From: Pedobacter schmidteae
GTDB lineage: Bacteria > Bacteroidota > Bacteroidia > Sphingobacteriales > Sphingobacteriaceae
NCBI GenBank assembly: GCA_945901155.1
Contig: CAMDKO010000018.1
Span: 1 to 35,337, forward strand
Direction: 5' to 3'
DNA: 35,337 nucleotides
Positions within the stretch are counted from its first letter, which is position 1. Each line of letters opens with the position of its first letter. Positions 25,135 to 34,085 of the stretch are shown one piece after another. The notes beneath the pieces were generated by a model. It was not told the DNA's origin. It made no database searches and saw only the letters and a list, made by a program, of their open reading frames with translations. The position numbers were made by a program, and so were the translations under genes.

Positions 25135-25773
25135 CTACACAAGTACGTTTGCACGTAAATTTCCTGAAATCTCACTAGTTATCTTAATAATATCTTCTGC
25201 AACATGAGTATTATTAGTAATAATCTTATCGCATAGTTCCTTATGAGGTAAAAGATAATCGTTAAATGCTGGCATCACATGATTATTCCATTTATAAAGC
25301 ACGTCATCTTCAGGATATCCACGTTCTATGAGGTCGCGCTTTAGGCGTCTTTGTAATGCGATATCTTCATTGGTATCAATAAAAATCTTTAGATCTATTA
25401 TTTCGGCAATTTCTTTGAAATGAAGAATAAATAAACCTTCAACCATCACAATGGGAGCTGACTTGATTTCTAATAGCTTGGGTTCAGCATTTGGATTATT
25501 GAACGTGTATTCTTTTTGATAAACAGTTTCTCCATTAATCAGTCTTTTTATATCAATTAAAAACTGATCATTATCAATTGTAGAAGGCTGATCGAAGTTG
25601 TAAAGTTTATTTTCTTCAGCGGTCATATTATGACCTACCCTGTAGTAATAATCATCCTGCGATAAAAGGCATACTTCTTGTTCCTTAAAATGGTTTAGAA
25701 AGCACTTTAAGAAGAATGTTTTTCCTGAACCACTACCTCCGGCAATACCAATAACAAATGGCTTTTTACTCAT
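25135..25773 (-). CDS. udk: Uridine kinase
   Basis: A P-loop kinase that phosphorylates uridine/cytidine to UMP/CMP in pyrimidine salvage. From the ATG at 25773 (MSKKPFVIGIAGGSGSGKT) the protein has 212 residues, with Walker A GGSGSGKT (12-19), LLSQDDYYYR, YNFDQPSTIDNDQF, VMVEGLFILH and the lid arginines in ALQRRLKRDLIERGYPEDDV. A GTG three codons earlier is possible but offers no conserved sequence. The start lies inside the 3' end of the LysM/RlpA-like gene (8-bp overlap, with AATGAGTAA shared by start and stop), so translation is probably coupled. Bacteroidota Udk proteins of this type are full length at about 200-215 residues. Confidence 0.93.
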   Translation of the reverse strand: MSKKPFVIGIAGGSGSGKTFFLKCFLNHFKEQEVCLLSQDDYYYRVGHNMTAEENKLYNFDQPSTIDNDQFLIDIKRLINGETVYQKEYTFNNPNAEPKLLEIKSAPIVMVEGLFILHFKEIAEIIDLKIFIDTNEDIALQRRLKRDLIERGYPEDDVLYKWNNHVMPAFNDYLLPHKELCDKIITNNTHVAEDIIKITSEISGNLRANVLV

Positions 25774-26647
25774 TAGGAACACCGTAAATTAAGATTGCTT
25801 GAAATCTTTTGTCTAATGCTCCAATTAAATCAGCAGTAGCTTTAGTTAGTACAATAATTGCATCTTTTGATGATTCATTTTGAGTAAACTTTCCAACAAC
25901 TTTTGCAAAGGTACTTTTGCCTGTCATAGGATTGGTGATTTTAATTACAGTTCCGATAGGAGCAGTTTGATGAAGAGCCAGCATTTTAGTCCCATCCAGA
26001 TTTTCATCTTCAATCCAAATTGCAAGCCCTCTTTCATTCACTTCCCGAAGTCCATATCTGGCAACTGGTAATTTTAACCTCTCGCTAGCACTCTTACTAC
26101 TGTCTACTGATGCAGAAACAGGTCTTGACTCTAGTTTAGGTATATCCAAAGGAGGGGCAGGAGGAGGAGCTAATTGCTCGGAAGATGCAGATCCAAACGG
26201 AACCTTGATGATCTGCCCAATAGAAAGATTATTGCTTGAAAGATTGTTTAGTGTCTTGAGATCTTCAACGGTAGTGTTAAACTTTTTTGCTATTGCTAGC
26301 AGATATTCACGGGGGCCAACCTTATAATCGATCACCGCTATTTTAGCTGAAGTATTAGATTCTGGTTTATTTTCATCATTGATGATCTTAGATTCTTCAA
26401 AAGGTCTTTCTGTAGGAACTCTAATGATGGCACCAATCTGTAATGACTTATTACTATTGAATTGAATAACAGATTGTGGCGTAACATTATATTTCCGTGC
26501 AATTGAATAATAAGTTTCTTTCGCCTCAACTTTATGAACTATATTTTTTTTACCATTGAGGTTTTCAACGCTTACAGAATCTATAGCAGCGCTTGCAGTA
26601 CCTATAAAAAGGGCAAAAGAAATTGATAAAACTAAATGTCTCAGCAT
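25766..26647 (-). CDS. Exported LysM protein with RlpA-like double-psi beta-barrel domain
   Basis: 293 residues. The signal peptide MLRHLVLSISFALFIGTASA is followed by two LysM peptidoglycan-binding repeats, about residues 36-80 (HKVEAKETYYSIARKYNVTP...IGAIIRVP) and 110-152 (YKVGPREYLLAIAKKFNTTV...IGQIIKVPFG). A Pro-rich linker (APPPAPPLDIP) and a C-terminal domain (~195-293) follow: RGLAIWIEDENLDGTKMLAL, APIGTVIKITNPMTGKSTFAKVVGKF and the tail QAILIYGVP. The latter resembles the RlpA/DPBB fold, although the catalytic Asp of septal lytic transglycosylase RlpA is not evident. A cell-wall-associated, probably periplasmic role is likely. It is encoded 25 bp downstream of the DUF4905 gene and overlaps udk. 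Confidence 0.85.
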   Translation of the reverse strand: MLRHLVLSISFALFIGTASAAIDSVSVENLNGKKNIVHKVEAKETYYSIARKYNVTPQSVIQFNSNKSLQIGAIIRVPTERPFEESKIINDENKPESNTSAKIAVIDYKVGPREYLLAIAKKFNTTVEDLKTLNNLSSNNLSIGQIIKVPFGSASSEQLAPPPAPPLDIPKLESRPVSASVDSSKSASERLKLPVARYGLREVNERGLAIWIEDENLDGTKMLALHQTAPIGTVIKITNPMTGKSTFAKVVGKFTQNESSKDAIIVLTKATADLIGALDKRFQAILIYGVPNE

Positions 26648-26672
26648 TTATCTGGTTTTAAAATTTGTGCAA

Positions 26673-27437
26673 TTATACAAAATATGAAACGATTTCATTC
26701 TTATTTCGGATGTATAACAATTGTTTATTCATCATAAAGAACGACTCAGGTTGTAGTTTTTGTATATCATCAATAATAATATCATCAATAAAAATTCTAT
26801 CGTCCTGATAAACAACTAATCTCTGTTGCATATTATTTTTCATTTTTTGGTGAAATGAAACTATAGATAGACCATCTTTATGTAAAACAGAAATCTGGCC
26901 AATAATTAGACCATGCTCAATAAAGTTTGGCAAAACATAAGATTCAAATAGATCAGGAAATAAAAGATCACTAATTCTAGTTGAACTATTTTCTTGTTTA
27001 CTAATATTTTCAGCATTCAGATGATTGATCCACAAATAGTTTCTTGGATAGATCTTTGGATCATAAACCTGCAGTCCTGATGAATCTGCCTGATTGAATG
27101 AGAAATTGTATCGTTCCCAAAGAATCTCACCATTTAGAACATTTATTGAAATCAATCCTTTAGATTCCGGACTTTCTACATGTTCGTTAACCGTTAAAAT
27201 TAGATTTTTTTGAGCTGCATATGCAAGATTTAGATTCATAGACTCTAAGTAAGACCGCTCCTTGAAAAATATCTTTCCAGTCTGAAGATCTAAAACAGAA
27301 AAGGATACATTTTTAGATTCCAAATGACGACTTTCTATAGCCATATATTCATTTTTCTCATGAATACGAATCTTCCATATTAAACCTTTGAATTTTTCGG
27401 AAAATACCTGCTTTAAATTTTCTTCTTTTAATGCCAT
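26673..27437 (-). CDS. DUF4905 domain protein
   Basis: 254 residues with no signal peptide or membrane segment. The sequence has propeller-like repeats of the type LDLQTGKIFFKERSYLE and INVLNGEILWERYNF, and ends in LLYIRNKNEIVSYFV; I recognise it as the DUF4905 family restricted to Bacteroidota. The function is unknown. GKI-F and GEI-W strands recall PQQ/Kelch-type blades, suggesting a small soluble beta-propeller that compares or stores a ligand, but this is only structural inference. A near-consensus promoter lies immediately upstream, so its transcription may start almost at the ATG. LysM/RlpA-like and udk follow on the same strand. Confidence 0.75.
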   Translation of the reverse strand: MALKEENLKQVFSEKFKGLIWKIRIHEKNEYMAIESRHLESKNVSFSVLDLQTGKIFFKERSYLESMNLNLAYAAQKNLILTVNEHVESPESKGLISINVLNGEILWERYNFSFNQADSSGLQVYDPKIYPRNYLWINHLNAENISKQENSSTRISDLLFPDLFESYVLPNFIEHGLIIGQISVLHKDGLSIVSFHQKMKNNMQQRLVVYQDDRIFIDDIIIDDIQKLQPESFFMMNKQLLYIRNKNEIVSYFV

Positions 27438-27443
27438 TCAATA

Positions 27444-27474
27444 CAAAAGTACATCATTTTATGCTTCAATGAAA
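27444..27474 (-). promoter_or_regulatory. Near-consensus Bacteroidota promoter for the DUF4905-LysM-udk unit
   Basis: On the minus strand TTTC (27471-27474), a 19-bp spacer and TACTTTTG (27444-27451, exact TAnnTTTG) match the -33/-7 layout. The ATG at 27437 lies only 6 nt after the -7 box, so the mRNA would have an extremely short leader or none. Confidence 0.5.
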
Positions 27475-27541
27475 TTTGAATAAAGATTTAATCTCTTTTA
27501 TGAAGAAGAAAAAATACGCCTAGCAGCGGATATTAAATAGA

Positions 27542-29032
27542 TTAAAACCGTCTCCCAATTGTAAGAAAAACATTGTTTCTTGTATTATTTATTGAGGCCA
27601 TTGGACTATTCCCTGGGTTCAAAGTGTATGGTTTAATATCAGAATTATATATAATTTGCTGATAGGTCATATCTACATATATGTTATTAAAACGATATCC
27701 TATGCCGCCACTATATGTACTAATTTTAAACCTGTCATTATCCAGTGCTTTATATGGATTGCCCTGAATACCATATCCTGCTCTAAGCATTAGTTTATCG
27801 ATCTTATATTCTGCACCTAGACGATAGTTTACAGCGCTTTTATAATTATTTAAAATTTCTCTGTTATTATCTATTATTACTTCTGGATCGTCGTAATTGG
27901 GTGCTGCAGAAAAGTTTATGGTGGAATAATCTACATAATCAATATCGGCAGATATAAATCCCTGGTTATTTATAAATATTCCAATTCCCCCACTAATTTT
28001 TAGAGGTGTTCTTAAATTGTAAACAAAATCATATGTCTCATCTTTATTCAAAAATTGAGAATCTACTTTGTTTTTGCCATATTTAGTATCAAGGCCTTCA
28101 GAATAGCTATCGTTTATACTGTACCAAGTTGGTGATTCGATTGTGGCACCTAATCGTACTGTTGGTATGGGTCTGTATATGGCACCTAATTTTGCATTAA
28201 TTCCTGAACCTTTAGTAATCTGATACTGCCTGTAAGACATGTCATAATTATTATTTTCTGTTACATTAAAACCTTTTTCCTTATAATTTGAATTGGAAGT
28301 GTAATTGATACTTGCTATTCCAATACTGGCGCCAATGTAAAATTGATTACTATAGTTAGCCCCAAAAGCAAAATTAATTTCTCCCTGCGAACCTGTTCTT
28401 AAGTCATTTTTAGTCTGAACATTATTTACATCGGTTTCTGGGAAATACTGTCCGTTAGTTTTATCATAACCAATTAAATAATTATCATAAGCCATTCTTT
28501 CAAGGCTTCCGCTAGGTAAGGAGTTAGGAGCACCATAATTTATAGTGGCTAACTGAGCATAATAATCTGCAATAGAAGTTTTAGTATTTGTACCTGAGAA
28601 AAGGATATTATCTCCATAAGCTTTCGTTCTGTTATATCCAAGTCCAAAGTTAAAACTAATCCATCCTTCATCTAGTTTTGCACCTTTGGGCTTTGATACA
28701 ATTGAATTCCATACAACTGCTGCATGAGCCAAGCCTAATTGATCTTTTTTACCTATAGTAGTCTTTCCAAGATAGGAAGCATCAGCATTATAACTATTAA
28801 ATTCTGGTGTGATACTAAATTCTGATTTGGTAAATAATCCAATACCAGCAGGATTACTTCCAATAGAACTTAAATCTCCACCCACTCCGATTTGTGCACC
28901 AATAGCTTTAAATCTGGCAGTACTGCTTGATTGTGTTTGCGAAAAACGTAATGCATCGGCTGAATATTGGGCATGTAACTCTCCTATAGTAGCCACTATG
29001 ACTACCATAGATAATAAAATTTTAAATCTCAT
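27542..29032 (-). CDS. OmpP1/FadL-family outer-membrane beta-barrel protein
   Basis: 496 residues. The signal peptide ends ...IGELHAQ, and the mature N-terminus YSADALRFSQTQSSSTARFKAIGAQIGVGGDLSSIGSNPAGIGLFTKSEF carries the FadL/OmpP1 hatch signature (S-x-NPAG). The remainder alternates short amphipathic strands rich in Tyr, Asn and Ser and ends in the aromatic NVFLTIGRRF, as expected of a C-terminal beta-barrel strand. Homologues import hydrophobic compounds such as fatty acids; the substrate here is unknown. It follows the Tyr/Gly-rich lipoprotein gene by only 17 bp, so the two are likely one operon. A 104-bp gap with a promoter separates it from DUF4905. Confidence 0.85.
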   Translation of the reverse strand: MRFKILLSMVVIVATIGELHAQYSADALRFSQTQSSSTARFKAIGAQIGVGGDLSSIGSNPAGIGLFTKSEFSITPEFNSYNADASYLGKTTIGKKDQLGLAHAAVVWNSIVSKPKGAKLDEGWISFNFGLGYNRTKAYGDNILFSGTNTKTSIADYYAQLATINYGAPNSLPSGSLERMAYDNYLIGYDKTNGQYFPETDVNNVQTKNDLRTGSQGEINFAFGANYSNQFYIGASIGIASINYTSNSNYKEKGFNVTENNNYDMSYRQYQITKGSGINAKLGAIYRPIPTVRLGATIESPTWYSINDSYSEGLDTKYGKNKVDSQFLNKDETYDFVYNLRTPLKISGGIGIFINNQGFISADIDYVDYSTINFSAAPNYDDPEVIIDNNREILNNYKSAVNYRLGAEYKIDKLMLRAGYGIQGNPYKALDNDRFKISTYSGGIGYRFNNIYVDMTYQQIIYNSDIKPYTLNPGNSPMASINNTRNNVFLTIGRRF

Positions 29033-29049
29033 AAGGATTTCTCTGTATC

Positions 29050-29985
29050 TTAATTTCCTCTTGAAGGACGGGATGATGAACTGCCGCCTCCATTATTATT
29101 TGATGGTGCAGGATTAGACCTTGAACCTGAACCTGAATCCTGCCTTTGTGGAGGCGCTGTGTAAATTCGTTCAGGTTGTGAAACTCTTTGTGGCTCACTT
29201 TGGCTTACTCTGGCAGGTTTAGTTACAGGTTGATTTCTTGTGCCTGAGCTAGAATTGGGTTGAACTTGGTCTCCATAACGCTCCGCTCTTCCTCTTGAAA
29301 TGATTTTTCCATTTGGATCTTTGTAGATTACTCCTCCGGGTCCGCCAATAACAGAACCCCTATCAATTATTAAATTATCTGTACTTCTTGAAGGTCTGGG
29401 GCGATAATTGGGTGAGTTAAAGGCAGGACTACTGTATATTCCGCTATAATTCCCACCATAATATCCATTTCCGTTTCCAAATGCATACTGATTAAATGAA
29501 TTGTAATAGGAGTAAGGACCCCAGAAATTATATCCATATCCATAATTATATCCATAGTTTCTCCATGGATTATAATTATAAGCCCCATATCCTAATCCTA
29601 TTCCCATATGAAATGAAGAAACTCCAAAATAACTACTTGGGAAATAGGAATTACTAAAAAAAGGATCGTAATAGTTGCCATATAAACTATTATAATAGCC
29701 TAAAGATGGCGCATAAGTTCTGAACCGATTAAAACGAGAGGTATAATCGTTGTAATATCCATAGTTACTATATGAATCTCCATATAATTGGTCATCAGTA
29801 ACGTAATCGCTACTTCTTATATCCTCCTTCTTTGCAAAAATAACCGGATCTGCCTCTCTGGCTGTTGCATTAGAAAAATATACATCATCATTTGAATCGT
29901 TCAGTTGAGCTATTTTTGGGCTTGCGCATGAACCTAATAATAGAATAGATGGGATTGCGAGTAAGTGAATGAATTTCTTTATCAT
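29050..29985 (-). CDS. Tyr/Gly/Asn-rich low-complexity lipoprotein
   Basis: 311 residues from the ATG at 29985 (MIKKFIHLLAIPSILLLGSC, lipid-anchored Cys20); an ATG four codons earlier would add MFNI. After an acidic segment the middle (~70-200) is dominated by Tyr, Asn, Gly, Ser and Phe (for example NYGYNYGYGYNFWGPYSYY). A short ordered-looking block (NLIIDRGSVIGGPGGVIYKD) follows, then a Ser/Pro/Arg/Gln-rich tail ending SSSSRPSRGN. I do not recognise a catalytic domain; similar proteins in this group are given names such as vitellogenin-like without functional basis. Composition suggests an adhesive or disordered surface lipoprotein. It is encoded immediately upstream of the FadL-like porin, which may be its partner. 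Confidence 0.7.
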   Translation of the reverse strand: MIKKFIHLLAIPSILLLGSCASPKIAQLNDSNDDVYFSNATAREADPVIFAKKEDIRSSDYVTDDQLYGDSYSNYGYYNDYTSRFNRFRTYAPSLGYYNSLYGNYYDPFFSNSYFPSSYFGVSSFHMGIGLGYGAYNYNPWRNYGYNYGYGYNFWGPYSYYNSFNQYAFGNGNGYYGGNYSGIYSSPAFNSPNYRPRPSRSTDNLIIDRGSVIGGPGGVIYKDPNGKIISRGRAERYGDQVQPNSSSGTRNQPVTKPARVSQSEPQRVSQPERIYTAPPQRQDSGSGSRSNPAPSNNNGGGSSSSRPSRGN

Positions 29986-30085
29986 AATGTTGAACATTTA
30001 ATAGATATTAAACGAATATTATAAAGACGATAGTATTTAAGCAATGGTTGCATCGCAAAATATTATAATACATCATCTAGTTTTA

Positions 30086-30093
30086 TAACTTTG
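30086..30093 (+). promoter_or_regulatory. Candidate -7 element for proS
   Basis: TAACTTTG is an exact TAnnTTTG match 51 bp upstream of the proS ATG. No TTTG is seen at the usual -33 spacing; the upstream region is very AT-rich. Expected transcription start is near 30100. Confidence 0.35.
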
Positions 30094-30144
30094 CTAAAAT
30101 GTTTTTTTGAATAAATATACGTAATTTTTTGATTCTTAAATAAG

Positions 30145-31617
30145 ATGAGTAAGGGTTTAACAAGCAGAGAAGAGGATTATTCCCAATGGTATAATGAACT
30201 TGTGGGCAAGGCAGACATGGCTGAACATTCTGCAGTGAGAGGCTGTATGGTCATAAAGCCTTATGGCTATGCGATTTGGGAAAATATGCAAGCAGCTTTA
30301 GACAAAATGTTTAAAGATACAGGTCATAGTAATGCTTATTTCCCATTATTCATTCCTAAGTCATTTTTTTCAAAAGAGGCTTCTCACGTGGAGGGTTTTG
30401 CAACAGAATGTGCTGTTGTAACTCATTACCGATTAAAAAATGATGGTAATGGTAATATCGTTGTAGATGAAGATGCAAAACTTGAAGAGGAACTGATTGT
30501 TCGCCCAACTTCCGAAACTATTATTTGGAACACTTATAAGGGTTGGATTCAATCCTATCGTGATTTACCTATCTTGGTTAACCAGTGGGCCAATGTGGTA
30601 AGATGGGAAATGAGAACTCGACTGTTTTTAAGAACCGCTGAATTTCTTTGGCAGGAAGGCCATACCGCACATGCAACTTCACAAGAAGCAATTGAAGAAA
30701 CTGAACGTATGCTGGATGTGTATGCAGATTTTGCTGAAAATTGGATGGCATTACCGGTAGTAAGAGGAAAGAAAACAGCCAATGAACGTTTTGCAGGTGC
30801 TTTAGATACCTATTGTATTGAAGCTTTAATGCAAGATGGAAAGGCACTTCAGGCAGGAACATCTCACTTTCTAGGTCAGAATTTTGCAAAAGCTTTTGAT
30901 GTAAAATTTACAAGCAAAGAAGGAAAACTCGACTATGTTTGGGCAAGTTCATGGGGAGTATCTACTCGCCTGATTGGCGCATTGATTATGGCACATTCTG
31001 ACGATTCAGGATTAGTTCTTCCTCCTAAACTTGCACCTATACAAGTTGTTATTGTTCCTATTTATCGCTCTGATGAAGAATTAAATCAAATATCTGCTAT
31101 CGCTAAAGAACTTGCAGCTCAGTTAAAATTAAAGAATATTTCAGTTAAATATGATGATCGGGATACACTTCGACCTGGATTTAAATTTGCTGAATATGAA
31201 ATGAAGGGTGTACCGGTTAGACTTGCAATTGGTGGTCGTGATCTTGAAAATGGTACGATAGAAATTGCTCGTCGAGATACTAAAGAAAAACAAACGATAT
31301 CCAGAGATGGCTTAGTTCCTCATATTGAATCATTACTGGTAGATATTCAGAATACTATTTATCAAAAAGCACTTCGATTCAGGGAAGAAAACACAAGAGA
31401 GGCAAACTCATACCAAGAGTTTAAAGAATTATTAGATACTAAGGCTGGTTTTATTTCTGCACATTGGGATGGAACACCCGAAACTGAGAAACGGATCAAG
31501 GATGAAACAAAAGCAACGATCAGATGTATTCCTTTGAATAACAAACTTGAAACTGGAATTTGTATGCTTACAGGGAATCCATCTACTCAGCGGGTTTTAT
31601 TTGCCAGAGCATATTGA
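30145..31617 (+). CDS. proS: Proline--tRNA ligase, archaeal/eukaryotic-like type 3
   Basis: A class II synthetase charging tRNA-Pro. At 490 residues it is of the ProS type 3 architecture without the ~180-residue bacterial editing insertion: the core runs [52 protein letters not shown] and the motif 2 region [25 protein letters not shown], then [33 protein letters not shown] and a [31 protein letters not shown] motif 3/anticodon-domain junction. The C-terminal zinc-binding-like domain ends in FARAY. The start [16 protein letters not shown] is the family start. Bacteroidota commonly use this form. The PLP-enzyme gene lies 184 bp downstream. Confidence 0.97.
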   Translation: MSKGLTSREEDYSQWYNELVGKADMAEHSAVRGCMVIKPYGYAIWENMQAALDKMFKDTGHSNAYFPLFIPKSFFSKEASHVEGFATECAVVTHYRLKNDGNGNIVVDEDAKLEEELIVRPTSETIIWNTYKGWIQSYRDLPILVNQWANVVRWEMRTRLFLRTAEFLWQEGHTAHATSQEAIEETERMLDVYADFAENWMALPVVRGKKTANERFAGALDTYCIEALMQDGKALQAGTSHFLGQNFAKAFDVKFTSKEGKLDYVWASSWGVSTRLIGALIMAHSDDSGLVLPPKLAPIQVVIVPIYRSDEELNQISAIAKELAAQLKLKNISVKYDDRDTLRPGFKFAEYEMKGVPVRLAIGGRDLENGTIEIARRDTKEKQTISRDGLVPHIESLLVDIQNTIYQKALRFREENTREANSYQEFKELLDTKAGFISAHWDGTPETEKRIKDETKATIRCIPLNNKLETGICMLTGNPSTQRVLFARAY

Positions 31618-31801
31618 TGTGATTATTATGAAATAAAAGGATCATCTTGGAGGATTTGAATCCTATCTGCATATTTTAAAATTACTTGATAATCAGCTCA
31701 TTTTGATGAGTGAGAAGCGATTATAATTACTGCCAATTTTCACTAGTAAAATGTTATGATCATGAGATTACTCCTAAAACTAATTATAAAACCATTTCAA
31801 C

Positions 31802-32941
31802 ATGAAATTCGGAACAAAAGCAATTCATGCAGGTCAAGAACCTGATCCAACCACAGGAGCAATAATGACTCCAATATATCAAACTTCAACTTATTGGCAA
31901 AAATCGCCAGGAGATCATAAAGGTTTTGAATATTCTAGGGGAACCAATCCAACACGTAAGGCGCTTGAATCATGTCTTGCCGCATTAGAAAATTCCAAAT
32001 TCGGCCTCGCTTTTTCAAGTGGAATGGGAGCAACAGATGCTGTCATGAAATTGCTGGTTCCAGGTGATGAAGTGATTACTGGTAATGATCTTTATGGTGG
32101 TTCCTATCGCATCTTCACTAAGATATTTTCTAATTATGGGATAAAATTCCATTTTATAGATATGTCTGATCCGAATCATGTAAAGAATTATGTGAATGAT
32201 CATACAAAGCTAATTTGGATTGAAACGCCAACGAATCCTACTATGCAAATTGTGGATATAGCAGCAGTTGCAGCAATTGCTAAGGCAAATAATATTTTAC
32301 TTGCTGTTGATAATACCTTTGCTTCTCCATACCTTCAAAATCCAATTGATCTAGGTGCTGATATAGTGATGCATTCGGTAACAAAGTATCTTGGTGGTCA
32401 TTCAGATGTAGTCATGGGAGCTTTGATGCTCAATGATGAAGATCTATATAAACGGCTCTGGTTCATCTATAATGCATGTGGGGCAACACCAGGCCCAATG
32501 GATAGTTTTTTGGTACTCAGAGGTTTAAAAACTCTACACCTTAGAATGAAGGCACATTGTGAAAATGGAAGACAGGTTGCTGAATTTTTAAAAACTCATC
32601 CAAAAGTTGAAAAAATTTATTGGCCTGGATTTACAGATCATCCAAACCATGATATTGCTAAAAAACAAATGCGCGATTTTGGAGGAATGATTTCTATAAC
32701 TTTAAAAGGAGCCGATCTTCAGGAAACCTATCGTATCGCTTCTTCATTCAACGTTTTTTCATTGGCTGAGTCATTAGGAGGAGTAGAGTCACTGATCAAT
32801 CACCCGGTTTCTATGACTCATGGCTCAATACCTAAAGCAGAACGTGATAAGGTTGGTGTTACTGATAATTTACTCCGTTTAAGTGTTGGCGTTGAAGATA
32901 TTGATGACTTATTAGATGATTTGAAACAGGCACTTTCTTAA
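31802..32941 (+). CDS. Cys/Met-metabolism PLP enzyme (cystathionine gamma-synthase/lyase family)
   Basis: A 379-residue fold-type I PLP enzyme. The PLP lysine is K195 in HSVTKYLGGHSDVVMG; other family blocks are PIYQTSTY, YSRGTNPTRKALESCLAALE, AFSSGMGATDAV, DLYGGSYRIF, IWIETPTNPTMQIVD, AVDNTFASPYLQ and the C-terminal LAESLGGVESLINHPVSMTH followed by LLRLSVGVEDIDDLLDDL. The sequence does not let me decide between cystathionine gamma-synthase, gamma-lyase and O-acetylhomoserine-type activities; Bacteroidota enzymes of this kind are usually annotated as the gamma-synthase. The gap between proS and this gene (31618-31801) contains only small hairpins. TIGR02757 follows after 33 bp. Confidence 0.92.
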   Translation: MKFGTKAIHAGQEPDPTTGAIMTPIYQTSTYWQKSPGDHKGFEYSRGTNPTRKALESCLAALENSKFGLAFSSGMGATDAVMKLLVPGDEVITGNDLYGGSYRIFTKIFSNYGIKFHFIDMSDPNHVKNYVNDHTKLIWIETPTNPTMQIVDIAAVAAIAKANNILLAVDNTFASPYLQNPIDLGADIVMHSVTKYLGGHSDVVMGALMLNDEDLYKRLWFIYNACGATPGPMDSFLVLRGLKTLHLRMKAHCENGRQVAEFLKTHPKVEKIYWPGFTDHPNHDIAKKQMRDFGGMISITLKGADLQETYRIASSFNVFSLAESLGGVESLINHPVSMTHGSIPKAERDKVGVTDNLLRLSVGVEDIDDLLDDLKQALS

Positions 32942-32974
32942 AACGAATGTTCACTGACTTTTTATAGAAGCTGC

Positions 32975-33871
32975 ATGTCTCGATATCCTCCTTCTTTAAA
33001 TACCTTTTTGGATCTTAAAGATTTTCTTGATACTAAAGTTGAACAGTATAATCAGCCTGGTTTTATTGAAAATGATCCTATTTGTATTCCTCATAAGTTT
33101 ACACTACAACAGGATATTGAAATCATGGGTTTCTGGGCTTCTATTTTAGCCTGGGGACAACGTAAAACCATTATTAATAAATGCAATGAGTTGATTGCAT
33201 TAATGGATGGTGCTCCGTATGATTTTATTTTGAATCATCAGGATAAAGACCTGAAACGTTTTTTGAATTTTAAGCATCGTACTTTTAACGATACCGATAC
33301 CTTATATTTCATGGAGTTTTTCAGGCAACATTATAAAAAATATACTTCTCTGGAATCTGCCTTTACTGGTTTAAATTTAAATACTCAGGGGGTTTACGAG
33401 GTTTTAGATGGCAATGAGGTACCTGCAAAAACGGAATCTAATTCAACTCCATTGCATCTTAATGAATTGAAGATAGAATCAGGTTCCCTTACTACAGAAA
33501 GATACCTAAATTCATTTAGGACCTATTTTTTTTCATTGCCTGATTACCCTTCCCGAACAAAAAAGCATGTAAGTTCTCCAAACCAAAAATCAACCTGCAA
33601 ACGTCTAAACATGTTTCTACGCTGGATGGTTAGAGATGATCATAAAGGTGTAGATTTTGGGATATGGAAAACAATAAAGCCATCTATGCTTATTTGTCCT
33701 TGCGATTTACACGTGAATAGGGTAGCCAGAAAATTAGGCTTAATTACTCGAAAACAAACGGACTGGATTACGGCGGTACAACTGACTGAAAACTTATCTC
33801 TTTTTGATGTTATAGATCCTGTTAAGTACGATTTTGCACTTTTTGGCTTAGGAATAGAAGAGAAATTTTAG
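32975..33871 (+). CDS. TIGR02757 family protein (DUF2400)
   Basis: 298 residues of a widespread family of unknown function. The conserved blocks visible are DPICIPHKFTLQQDIEIMGFWASILAWGQR (residues 35-63), HRTFNDTDTLYFMEFFRQHY, FFSLPDYPSRTKKHVSSPNQKSTCKRLNMFLRWMVR, GIWKTIKPSMLICPCDLHVNRVARKLGL and the C-terminal DVIDPVKYDFALFGLGI. Between about residues 134 and 172 there is a polar segment (LDGNEVPAKTESNSTPLHLN) that seems additional compared with the shorter usual family members (around 250-260 residues). The function is not known; I make no catalytic claim. The gene ends one base before a strong hairpin terminator and lies 33 bp after the PLP-enzyme gene. Confidence 0.88.
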   Translation: MSRYPPSLNTFLDLKDFLDTKVEQYNQPGFIENDPICIPHKFTLQQDIEIMGFWASILAWGQRKTIINKCNELIALMDGAPYDFILNHQDKDLKRFLNFKHRTFNDTDTLYFMEFFRQHYKKYTSLESAFTGLNLNTQGVYEVLDGNEVPAKTESNSTPLHLNELKIESGSLTTERYLNSFRTYFFSLPDYPSRTKKHVSSPNQKSTCKRLNMFLRWMVRDDHKGVDFGIWKTIKPSMLICPCDLHVNRVARKLGLITRKQTDWITAVQLTENLSLFDVIDPVKYDFALFGLGIEEKF

Positions 33872-33907
33872 TTTTTCAAGGATAAATTGAGATTTATCCT
33901 TGAAAAA
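33872..33907 (+). terminator. 15-bp perfect hairpin terminator, shared by convergent genes
   Basis: TTTTTCAAGGATAAA (33872-33886), a 6-nt loop and TTTATCCTTGAAAAA (33893-33907), then GTTTTT. The stem is flanked by T on one side and A on the other. It can therefore serve both the plus-strand TIGR02757 gene and the minus-strand small-membrane-protein genes ending at 33956. Confidence 0.92.
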
Positions 33908-33955
33908 GTTTTTACAAAAGAATAATGTATTGATATTTTTTTTCGAATAATTTAA

Positions 33956-34084
33956 TTAATCGTTTTTATCATTAGATTTTTTTGATGTTTTTGAAGATTG
34001 TGCATGCACCATCGGACCAAAGATAAATACTCCAAACAATAACGATACAATTAAAGATAGGACGATTAAATCTAAATATTCCAT
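33956..34084 (-). CDS. Small single-span membrane protein (42 aa)
   Basis: A 42-residue frame from the ATG at 34084 to TAA at 33956: a short acidic N-terminus (MEYLD), one hydrophobic segment (LIVLSLIVSLLFGVFIFGPMV) and a very polar, Lys/Ser/Asp-rich tail (SSKTSKKSNDKND). It begins 1 bp after the stop of the 60-codon gene upstream, which argues that both are real and co-translated. Charge distribution suggests that the basic tail is cytoplasmic. I do not recognise a family. It could be an accessory subunit of a membrane complex; no partner is adjacent except the other small protein. Confidence 0.55.
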   Translation of the reverse strand: MEYLDLIVLSLIVSLLFGVFIFGPMVHAQSSKTSKKSNDKND

Positions 34085-34085
34085 A

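Noticed and set aside
28809-29117. 102-codon plus-strand frame across the FadL-like and lipoprotein genes
   Set aside because: It spans the signal peptide of the FadL-like gene and the lipoprotein tail in antisense; no plausible domain.
30578-30889. 103-codon and 75-codon minus-strand frames opposite proS
   Set aside because: They overlap each other and the conserved proS core; no start context or homology visible.
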